From JANXQE01 sp035651635 (GTDB lineage: Bacteria; Verrucomicrobiota; Verrucomicrobiia; Limisphaerales; UBA8199): 12,754 nucleotides of DNA. The notes under the pieces were generated by a model, which worked only from the letters and a program-made list of their open reading frames with translations, did no database searches and was not told the DNA's origin. Shown piece after piece: positions 6,899-12,189 of this stretch. The position numbers were made by a program, and so were the translations under genes. Position 1 is the stretch's first letter. The number at the start of each line of letters is the position of its first letter. The DNA is taken from the NCBI GenBank assembly GCA_035651635.1, contig DASRFK010000288.1, positions 1 through 12,754 of the forward strand, written 5' to 3'.

Positions 6899-7308
6899 CA
6901 CGCAAAGAAGTTTGGAACCTCGGTATTTCCTAGAACATGAAGATGCGTTCGCTCGTCCTTGTCGGAAACAGATTCAAATGCCAGGAAGAGCTTCTCGCTC
7001 TCCTCAGCAGGCTGCCCGGTCTGCACCACCAATCGGAATCGGTTGAATTTGCGTTCGTCCCTGGCTCGTTTGCCTTCGGCGACCACTTCGGCTAAATGCG
7101 GAGCAAGTCCCGCCACAGGTTCCGACGTGATCACAAGGAGCAACCGACCACCGATGCGCAGTTCACAATCGGCTGAGCAGGCTCTGACGGCAGAACTGCC
7201 GCGCTGAACCTCAATTTGCCGAAAGACTTCATCCGGGCAGTCGCACCCGATGACCTGGCGAACAAACCTGGTTACCACCGGAATATCCGGGACTTGCTCT
7301 TTGTTCAT
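6898..7308 (-). CDS. Conserved hypothetical protein with CDCP motif
   Basis: 136 aa from the ATG at 7308; an ATG at 7338 would add 10 residues. Neither has a clear ribosome binding site. The N-terminal part reads VVTRFVRQVIGCDCPDEVFRQIEV, with a C-x-C-P motif (C22, C24) followed by further cysteines (C44, C48), which might bind a metal or form disulfides. A beta-strand-like section (ELRIGGRLLLVIT), a charged helix (EVVAEGKRARDERKFNRF) and LVVQTGQ follow. It has no signal peptide or membrane segment. I believe related proteins exist in other bacteria but cannot name a function. Its TGA overlaps the ATG of the next gene fragment (TGATG), indicating an old two-gene operon whose second gene is now broken. 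Confidence 0.65.
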   Translation of the reverse strand: MNKEQVPDIPVVTRFVRQVIGCDCPDEVFRQIEVQRGSSAVRACSADCELRIGGRLLLVITSEPVAGLAPHLAEVVAEGKRARDERKFNRFRLVVQTGQPAEESEKLFLAFESVSDKDERTHLHVLGNTEVPNFFA

Positions 7309-7392
7309 GTAATCAATAACGCACAAACGCGCCCACATGTCCCGCCGTTTTCATCGCTTGAGGGCAGCGCGGTCCGGGTGTAAACGTCCTGT

Positions 7393-7740
7393 ATGCCATT
7401 GCTGAAACTCGAAACAACGGTTCCTCTGCCGGAGGAGAAGGAAAAACCACTATTGGCAGCGCTCTCAAAAGCCGTGGCCGGCACCATCGGAAAACCGGAA
7501 CAATATGTGATGATTACCGCGAGCCACTCGGCCGTGTTGATGTCAGCCAAAGCGGGTGACGCCGCGTTTGTGGACATCCGCAGTATCGGTGGGCTAAACG
7601 GTGATACAAATCGCAAGCTTTCGCAGCAAATCTGCAAGTTGCTGAAAGACTCACTCGGGATTGCCTCCGACCGTGTTTACCTCAATTTCACCGACGTAGA
7701 GGCGGGGAACTGGGGCTGGAACGACACCACTTTTGGGTGA
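7393..7740 (+). CDS. Tautomerase of the MIF / phenylpyruvate tautomerase family
   Basis: 115 aa, the usual length for macrophage-migration-inhibitory-factor homologues. After Met removal the protein begins with proline (MPLLKLETTV), which is the catalytic base in this superfamily. Other family signatures are visible: GKPEQYVMI, the SIGGLN segment, a C-terminal helix ISKLLKD-like (QQICKLLKDSLGI), YLNFTDVEAGNWGWN near the end. Known members catalyse keto-enol tautomerisation of phenylpyruvate or related molecules and form trimers; the bacterial substrate is usually unclear. It is divergent from the CDCP-motif gene (85 nt between the two starts) and is followed after 46 nt by the zinc-ribbon ORF. 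The upstream ribosome binding site is weak. Confidence 0.93.
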   Translation: MPLLKLETTVPLPEEKEKPLLAALSKAVAGTIGKPEQYVMITASHSAVLMSAKAGDAAFVDIRSIGGLNGDTNRKLSQQICKLLKDSLGIASDRVYLNFTDVEAGNWGWNDTTFG

Positions 7741-7786
7741 CCGGGAATGGACATCCGGTGGTCGAGGTAGAACGAGGAACGAGGCA

Positions 7787-7951
7787 ATGACCTGCTGGAT
7801 TTGCACAGCCTGTGGCACTCAATACGCGCCCGCCGTTAAACCGCCCAGAGGTTGTCCGATTTGCGAAGATGAACGCCAGTTCGTGAACTGGAACGGCCAG
7901 GAATGGACGACTCTCGAACAATTGCACCAAACCGTCTGCTCTCATGCTTAG
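7787..7951 (+). pseudogene. Rubredoxin-like zinc ribbon, probably the truncated N-terminus of an MBL-fold metallo-hydrolase
   Basis: 54 aa from the ATG at 7787, which has GAGG three and about ten bases upstream. Two CxxC knuckles (C6-x2-C9 and C23-x2-C26) within WICTACGTQY and GCPICEDERQF form a rubredoxin-like zinc ribbon, followed by the sequence NGQEWTTLEQL. From memory, this exact arrangement is the N-terminus of larger MBL-fold metallo-hydrolases, in which the catalytic beta-lactamase-fold domain comes next. Here the catalytic domain is absent. The TAG stop (7949-7951) is made partly of the first bases of repeat copy B (from 7950), so insertion of, or recombination at, the repeat seems to have cut the gene. 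A free-standing zinc-ribbon protein remains possible. Confidence 0.7.
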
Positions 7952-8073
7952 AGCGTGTTTTAAAAGTAACGACTTGGCCGTGGGCATATGGGGTTCGGAG
8001 TCCCGCCTTCAGGCGGCCCGGCGCCAAAACCGCCTAAAGGCGGGACTCCAAACCGAATTCTAAAACACGCTCT
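7950..8073 (+). repeat. Intergenic hairpin repeat, copy B (complete, with terminal inverted repeats)
   Basis: A 124-bp unit lying between two convergent genes. Its ends are 16-bp terminal inverted repeats: 7950-7965 (AGAGCGTGTTTTAAAA) and 8058-8073, matching at 15 of 16 positions. Inside is a long hairpin: arms 7997-8016 and 8030-8049 pair at 19 of 20 positions, and pairing continues outward to about 7992/8054 with one more mismatch; the 13-nt loop is 8017-8029. No ORF is carried, so it is a MITE- or REP-like element that would need a transposase in trans. In this place the hairpin may also end transcription from both sides. Direct target duplications are not evident. Confidence 0.85.
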
Positions 8074-8116
8074 TAGACCAGCTCCATCCGCTTTTCTTTC
8101 CCCGGCAACAGGCAAA

Positions 8117-9343
8117 TCAGCCTTCATGCGTTTTTAACTCGGGAAGAAAGACCGTGAGCAGGCCAATCAATGGAAGGAACGAACAGACTTTGACCACATA
8201 AAGGATGCTCGTGGCGTCCGCCAGCTTTCCCAGCACAGCCGAAGCGATGCCCGCTAAGCCGAACGCAAAACCAAAAAATAGACCGGAGATGGTGCCGACC
8301 TTCCCGGGCAACAATTCGGTGGCATAGACGAGAATCGCGGGAAAGGCTGAAGCAAGGATCAACCCGTTGATGATACTTAAAACAGCGGTCCCCATAAGAT
8401 TTGCATGTGGCAAAAACAACGCAAATGGCGCCATGCCCAGAATGGAAATCCAGATGACCGGTTTCCGTCCGATCCGGTCGCCGATGGGGCCACCGGCAAT
8501 TGTCCCCGCCGCAACGGCAAATAAGAACACAAACAGGTAAATCTGCGACTGAGGTACGGTAAGGCCAAACCGTTGGATAAGATAAAACGTGTAATAATTC
8601 GTCATCGAGGCGAGATAGAAAAACTTGGAGAACATCAAGCAGAGCAGGATGCCGAGCAAGAATGGCACTTGTGCCAGCGCGACCGGATGGTGATGAACCT
8701 CGGCAGTATTGTTGGCACGTCGCTCTGCCAGGTGTCGACGGTACCACGAGCCCACGCGCGCAAGGATGAACATGCCGGCGAGTGCGAGCAATGTGAACCA
8801 AAGGATATGTTGCCGCCCGTAACGGGTAATGATGCCAGCTGCGAGTAATGGCCCGAGGGAACTGCCCGCATTGCCGCCAACTTGGAACAAAGACTGTGCA
8901 AATCCGTGGCTTCCTCCAGAAGCCATCCGCGCCATACGGGAAGATTCCGGATGAAAGATGGCCGAACCGAAACCTACCATCGCCGCTGCCGCCAGCACAG
9001 CATAGTAACTTGGTGCGAGCGCGAGTGCGACAAGTCCAGCCAAAGTGATCCCCATGCCTACAACGAGCGAATAGGGTTTGGGATGCCGGTCCGTATAAAA
9101 TCCAATAACAGGCTGAAATACCGAGCCGACCATCTGAAAGGTCAGTGTGATCAGGCCGATCTGGGTGAAACTCAAGCTAAACGATTGCTTGAGCAGCGGA
9201 TAGATGGCCGGAAGCAACGCCTGCATGGAGTCGTTGAGCAGATGGCAAAAGCTCAAGGCAAACAAAATGCCCAGCTTGGGATTTCGCACCAAACGGACGG
9301 AATCGGGTGCCAGCGCCGTTTCGGTTTCTCTAACCGCGTTCAT
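8117..9343 (-). CDS. fsr: MFS drug exporter, fosmidomycin-resistance (Fsr) type
   Basis: 408 aa, the normal length. The protein is a 12-helix major facilitator of the inner membrane. It carries the stretches I know from E. coli Fsr: HLLNDSMQALLPAIYP (34-49), SLSFTQIGLITLTFQ (56-70), QPVIGFYTDRHPKPYS (77-92, the A-type MFS motif), IFHPESSRMARMASGG (129-144) and FQVGGNAGSSLGPLLAAG (153-170). A second A motif, GGPIGDRIGRKP, begins at 284. The mid-loop has a short histidine run (217-219). Fsr proteins export fosmidomycin and related compounds by proton antiport; the native substrate here is unknown. The start ATG at 9343 has only a weak ribosome binding site. Upstream on the same strand lie a small ORF and an intrinsic terminator, suggesting control by read-through. 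Downstream it faces repeat copy B. Confidence 0.94.
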   Translation of the reverse strand: MNAVRETETALAPDSVRLVRNPKLGILFALSFCHLLNDSMQALLPAIYPLLKQSFSLSFTQIGLITLTFQMVGSVFQPVIGFYTDRHPKPYSLVVGMGITLAGLVALALAPSYYAVLAAAAMVGFGSAIFHPESSRMARMASGGSHGFAQSLFQVGGNAGSSLGPLLAAGIITRYGRQHILWFTLLALAGMFILARVGSWYRRHLAERRANNTAEVHHHPVALAQVPFLLGILLCLMFSKFFYLASMTNYYTFYLIQRFGLTVPQSQIYLFVFLFAVAAGTIAGGPIGDRIGRKPVIWISILGMAPFALFLPHANLMGTAVLSIINGLILASAFPAILVYATELLPGKVGTISGLFFGFAFGLAGIASAVLGKLADATSILYVVKVCSFLPLIGLLTVFLPELKTHEG

Positions 9344-9370
9344 GATTGAGGTCTCGGTTTCAAGGGAAAC

Positions 9371-9401
9371 AAAAAACCCTGCACCTTTTTCGGGGGCAGG
9401 G
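9371..9401 (-). terminator. Intrinsic terminator in the fsr leader (candidate attenuator)
   Basis: On the minus strand CCCTGC (9401-9396), C, CC, loop, GG, T, GCAGGG (9382-9377) form a stem of 6 + 2 bp with one mismatch and a loop of about seven bases, followed at once by six T (9376-9371). This is a standard rho-independent terminator. It lies only 27 bp ahead of the fsr ATG and 21 bp after the stop of a 53-codon ORF on the same strand. The space between it and fsr is too short for a separate promoter with a leader, so fsr transcription probably has to read through it. An alternative pairing of the 5' arm (9403-9394) with 9443-9434 would prevent it forming. Confidence 0.75.
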
Positions 9402-9443
9402 CGGAAGAAAACAGGATTTAAATTATTTTCGTTCGCTCTGCCC
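9394..9443 (-). promoter_or_regulatory. Candidate antiterminator pairing for fsr
   Basis: Minus-strand GGGCAGAGCG (9443-9434, inside the last codons of the 53-codon ORF) can pair with CGCCCTGCCC (9403-9394, the 5' arm of the terminator) at 9 of 10 positions. The loop is about 30 nt, AT-rich, and contains the ORF's stop codon. The two structures exclude each other, so a ribosome finishing the ORF would cover the upstream strand and favour termination, while one stalled earlier would allow read-through. This is inferred from base complementarity alone. Confidence 0.4.
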
Positions 9444-9584
9444 GCATGCCGACCATACCGGGGCGGCGTTCAGGAGCTTAATAATAAATGCGGCTACGGA
9501 GGGATTCGAAAAAATGGCAGCCGCGGCGGGGCAGGCGGCGAAACCGCCGGCATTTTTCTGCACCACTTGGTTGCACATCGACAT
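9423..9584 (-). CDS. 53-codon ORF in the fsr leader: leader peptide or small protein
   Basis: Starts at ATG 9584 (or the second ATG at 9578) and ends with TAA at 9423. It reads MSMCNQVVQKNAGGFAACPA, then an Ala-rich hydrophobic segment (AIFSNPSVAAFIIKLLNAAPVW) and a polar tail ending GQSERK. Three cysteines are present (C4, C18, C47). Codon use is GC-rich at third positions, as in real genes here. A promoter-like sequence lies 10-37 bp upstream and a terminator follows 21 bp after the stop, so it has the outline of a complete transcription unit. Its last codons can pair with the 5' arm of that terminator, which suggests a regulatory leader peptide for fsr. A free-standing small membrane peptide or modified-peptide precursor is the alternative. 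I recognise no family, and there is no clear Shine-Dalgarno. Confidence 0.5.
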   Translation of the reverse strand: MSMCNQVVQKNAGGFAACPAAAAIFSNPSVAAFIIKLLNAAPVWSACGQSERK

Positions 9585-9593
9585 AGTGCGTGG

Positions 9594-9621
9594 AACGTAC
9601 ATCCAAACAATGACATGTCAA
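9594..9621 (-). promoter_or_regulatory. Promoter-like sequence of the fsr leader ORF, with palindrome
   Basis: On the minus strand a perfect -35 box TTGACA (9621-9616) is followed after 16 bp by TACGTT (9599-9594), which keeps the first two and last bases of the -10 consensus. Transcription would begin near 9587, just before the ATG at 9584. The -35 box lies within a perfect 10-bp palindrome, TGACATGTCA (9611-9620), a possible operator. Confidence 0.45.
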
Positions 9622-9638
9622 ACGGCGGCAACGTTTAA

Positions 9639-10200
9639 CAGGCCCGCCAACCAGAGTCAGAAACCGGGAAATTTCTTAAGCACGGCGATAACGTTCGACT
9701 GTATTCTCGTCGGGGAAACGATTTCACAAAAAAGTTCTCCCGCATCGCGACAAGCGTTTCGCGAATCAAAGAAGACTCATTTATCCTGGACGGCGAGGCG
9801 GTCGCGGTGGACGAACAGGGTCGGCCGTCTTTTCAGATGCTCCAAAACCGCAGTTCATTGCCATCCGGTTGGTCGCTGGCTTATTTCGCTTTCGACCTGT
9901 TGCAGCTGAACGGAAAGGATCTTAAGGATGTACCTTTGCAGGAACGCCGGTCCTTGTTGGAGAAGGTGGTAGGCAATTCCGGCGTTTTGTTGTCGCAATC
10001 CCTTCCCGGCACTCTGAGCCAGATCATACAAGCCGTGAAACTCCATCGTCTTGAGGCCGTGGTGGCCAAAAGGCTCGATTCAAATTACCGGGTCGGCGAA
10101 CGAAGCAAATCATGGCTCAAGCTACCCTTAAAACCGGGTCAGGATTTCGTGATCGGGGCGCACAGGCTGGACGGTAACTGATTGGAGTTGCTGCTAGCCG
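9639..10200 (+). pseudogene. ligD: Remnant of ATP-dependent DNA ligase D (ligase domain)
   Basis: The frame is open from just after a TAA at 9636 to a TGA at 10179-10181. From about 9681 it reads as a LigD ligase domain: HGDNVRLYSRRGNDFTKKF (motif Ia region), FILDGEAVAVDEQGRPSFQ (motif III), LAYFAFDLLQLNGKDL (IIIa), LEAVVAKR (IV) and SWLKLPLKPGQDFVIGAH (V). Missing are the N-terminal part with the nucleotidyl-accepting lysine (KxDG, motif I), any primase or nuclease domain, and the C-terminal OB-fold. The stop falls where relatives read GN-S-LELLL, and the same frame continues LELLLA to ~10199 before similarity ends, so a Ser-to-TGA nonsense change is likely. LigD seals breaks in non-homologous end joining; this copy cannot be active. 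Confidence 0.85.
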
Positions 10201-10260
10201 ATAACCCGAGAGAATTTGGCTTAGGCCAGCCGCTTCGCGCGTGCCGGACTACCTCCCAAT

Positions 10261-10695
10261 TCAGGAGATCATTTCGGCACACTTCTCCTTTGCGGCAAGC
10301 TTAATATTCCGGAGGGCACGTTTGGCCATGCCATCGCAAGCCTGCCGCGTGCTGCTGCCAATATTGGGGGTCATAATCACGTTTGGAAGTTGACGCAAAT
10401 CACTGCCCGGTGCCTGAGGTTAGTAGGGCTCCCTTTCGAATACGTCGAGGGCTGCACCCGCCAACTTGCCGATTGCTAACGCCTCATACTCATACAATGT
10501 GATCTAGTCCACAAGACTTCCGCGAGCAGTGTTGATGAGTAAACGCCCCGCGGGAAGCAGTTCAAAACGCGAGCGGAGTCGCACAATGACGCCGCCCAGC
10601 CCGGCTCTCGACCGAGCAGCGGTGGGTGAATCTGTCCCTTTCGGGTGGCAGTGAGTGCCGCGGTCGGTTAGCTTGGTGTGGAGCACCAACTCACA
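10261..10695 (-). pseudogene. Degraded D-2-hydroxyacid dehydrogenase (phosphoglycerate/glyoxylate reductase type)
   Basis: Read in one minus-strand frame from ~10692 to 10261, the translation gives VLHTKLTD, then ELLPAGRLLINTARGSLVD, a TAG stop (10506-10504), ALAIGKLAGAALDVFEREP, a TAA stop near 10421, and LPNVIMTPNIGSSTRQACDGMAKRA to a final TGA at 10263-10261. This is the C-terminal half of an NAD-dependent D-2-hydroxyacid dehydrogenase: the INTARG motif, the LDVFExEP motif and the TPHIGS motif. The catalytic histidine of TPHIGS is Asn here. Between LTD and ELLPAG about 25 residues match nothing, so an insertion or frameshift is likely there too. With two internal stops, a lost catalytic residue and no N-terminus it is clearly dead. 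The plus-strand hypothetical gene overlaps its 5' edge. Confidence 0.85.
10673..10689. repeat. Inverted repeat TTGGTG-CACCAA upstream of the 10702 gene
   Basis: TTGGTG (10673-10678), TGGAG, CACCAA (10684-10689) is a perfect 6-bp inverted repeat with a 5-bp spacer, 12 bp before the ATG at 10702. Size and spacing recall the toxin-antitoxin operator at 5140-5156, though the sequence differs. It could be an operator for the plus-strand gene or a chance hairpin left in the dehydrogenase remnant. Confidence 0.25.
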
Positions 10696-10701
10696 TTAAT
10701 T

Positions 10702-11118
10702 ATGGAAACACCGACCACGTATATCCCATCCAAATTACTCGCGGGGGAGTTTGAGCTTCTGAGGCAGCACACATTCACTCGCTGGTTGTCCCGCGACCTG
10801 ACTCAGGCGGGGGTGGATTTTTGCCGGAATCTGGGGCTTGTTCCTGTTTACAGCGAATGTTCACCGGAACATTTGACCCGCTATATTTTCTGGCGGCCGC
10901 CGACGGGAGCCCTGATTGAAGTGCGTTCTGGCCGAACCAAGGAGAAGTTTGAAGAATTTGATCGTGTGAATCGGGATAAGAATTGGCGTTTGCTGTCATT
11001 GCACATCAACGAGAGCGATGTTTATTCCGCGGTGTGGATTTCGTCCGATTATTTTGAGACCGCCCTAGCGTTTCTGATGGCGCATGGAATCACCACCGCA
11101 GGCAGACGAAATGCTTAA
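10702..11118 (+). CDS. Hypothetical protein, weak likeness to a bacterial tandem-repeat (DGYxxxGxxxYAAIWE-type) unit
   Basis: 138 aa from the ATG at 10702; a GTG at 10678 would add 8 residues. It has no signal peptide or membrane segment. The first half (FELLRQHTFTRWLSRDLTQ, then LGLVPVYSECSPEHLTRYIF) is not recognised. The second half, KEKFEEFDRVNRDKNWRLLS, then SDVYSAVWISSDYF and FLMAHGITTAGRR, has the rhythm of a repeat found in tandem in some bacterial secreted proteins: EFDxLxxxGYRLxxV...YAAIWE...HGMT. Only one degenerate unit would be present. No Shine-Dalgarno is seen, and the gene starts within the edge of the dehydrogenase remnant, so it may itself be a rearranged piece. A function cannot be given. 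Confidence 0.55.
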   Translation: METPTTYIPSKLLAGEFELLRQHTFTRWLSRDLTQAGVDFCRNLGLVPVYSECSPEHLTRYIFWRPPTGALIEVRSGRTKEKFEEFDRVNRDKNWRLLSLHINESDVYSAVWISSDYFETALAFLMAHGITTAGRRNA

Positions 11119-11130
11119 CAATCTAACTCC

Positions 11131-11151
11131 AACGATCCCCGCGGGGTCGTT
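11131..11151. terminator. GC-rich hairpin after the hypothetical gene
   Basis: AACGA, T, CCCC, GC, GGGG, TCGTT (11131-11151) folds into a 9-bp stem with one bulged T, 13 bp after the stop of the preceding plus-strand gene. There is no T-tract, so it is at best a weak or factor-assisted terminator, or a stabilising 3' hairpin. Confidence 0.4.
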
Positions 11152-11373
11152 GACCAGAATCGTTCGGCATATTCCGGGCCGTGCGAGAGGTCCAACCTTT
11201 ACAATTGTAGAAGGTCGATCCGCCAGCGTATTGCAGTGTTTGGTATTCGAGGTTTGGATTTGAGTCGGAGCCGAAACTCCCGACCCGGGTGGTCATGGCA
11301 AGTTCAGTGCTGCTTTTTCATTTGAAGAGGATTTATTAGTGACATTCCTGGGGTGTTATGGTCTAAACCAGGC

Positions 11374-12189
11374 ATGGGCAGACGGCGATCAAACCACGGA
11401 TCGAGATGCTACAACGGATTCACCCTGGTAGAACTTTTGGTGGTGGTCGCTATTATTGGGATCTTGGCCTCCCTGGTTCTCCCGGCCTTGTCCTCGGCAA
11501 AACGAAAGTCGCAGGAAACCCGGTGCAAAAACAACGTTCGCCAGTTGACCCTTGCCAGTTACATGTATGCGACGGACTCCGGATCACATGCAGCCTATGC
11601 TCACGCCAATGAGCCTCACATTCTTTGGATGGGTTCGGAATATTACGCAAAGGCGCGGCAGATCTTTATCTGCCCAACGACTCCGACCCCTTTGCCCGTT
11701 CCTCCACACGACGTGTGGGGAGCAGCCGACCGCACGTGGGTCTGGGGCAGCGGAAGAAGCCCGGCAGACATCGTCACCAACGCTGTCCCTGGAAGTTACG
11801 CATTAAACGGATGGCTCTACGACACGGTCATGTTCGGAGCAACCGCGCATCCTGAATACATGATGAGCAAGCAGTCCATGATTCAAAAGCCTTCACAGAC
11901 CCCGGTCTTCGTGGACGCGATGTGGGTGGACGTTTGGCCTTTAGAAGCAGACCTCCCCTGCACCGACCTTTACAACGGCAGCCTGCAGACCGGCATGACC
12001 CGCTGCACAATCGCAAGACATGGCGGCAATGCTTCGAACGCGCCACGCAGTTTTGATATAAGGCAGAAGCTGCCGGGTTCGGTGGACATGGGGATGGCTG
12101 ATGGGCATGTGCAATCGGTGAAGCTCGAGGATCTTTGGGACCTTTACTGGCATCTGGACTGGAACCCACCTCCAACCCGACCCCGATAG
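11374..12189 (+). CDS. Prepilin-type N-terminal cleavage/methylation protein with H-X9-DG-like C-terminus
   Basis: 271 aa from the ATG at 11374; a GTG at 11353 would add 7 residues, and neither has a strong ribosome binding site. The leader MGRRRSNHGSRCYNG is basic and ends in Gly; cleavage by prepilin peptidase before FTLVELLVVVAIIGILASL gives a mature protein with Phe1 and Glu5 and the usual long hydrophobic helix. The C-terminal part has RHGG, then GSVDMGMADGHVQSVKLEDL, the pattern of the H-X9-DG pseudopilin-like families greatly expanded in Verrucomicrobiota and Planctomycetes. Such proteins are processed and exported by type IV pilus/type II secretion machinery; individual roles are mostly unknown. 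No pilus or secretion genes are nearby, so this is an orphan copy. Confidence 0.92.
   Translation: MGRRRSNHGSRCYNGFTLVELLVVVAIIGILASLVLPALSSAKRKSQETRCKNNVRQLTLASYMYATDSGSHAAYAHANEPHILWMGSEYYAKARQIFICPTTPTPLPVPPHDVWGAADRTWVWGSGRSPADIVTNAVPGSYALNGWLYDTVMFGATAHPEYMMSKQSMIQKPSQTPVFVDAMWVDVWPLEADLPCTDLYNGSLQTGMTRCTIARHGGNASNAPRSFDIRQKLPGSVDMGMADGHVQSVKLEDLWDLYWHLDWNPPPTRPR

Noticed and set aside
9346..9909. 187-codon plus-strand ORF
   Set aside because: It starts over the fsr 5' end and the leader region and then runs out of frame through the LigD remnant; the LigD motifs are in the neighbouring frame.
11152..11352. Possible riboswitch ahead of the pilin-like gene
   Set aside because: I compared the region by eye with the cyclic-di-GMP (GEMM) consensus and other common classes and found no matching core.
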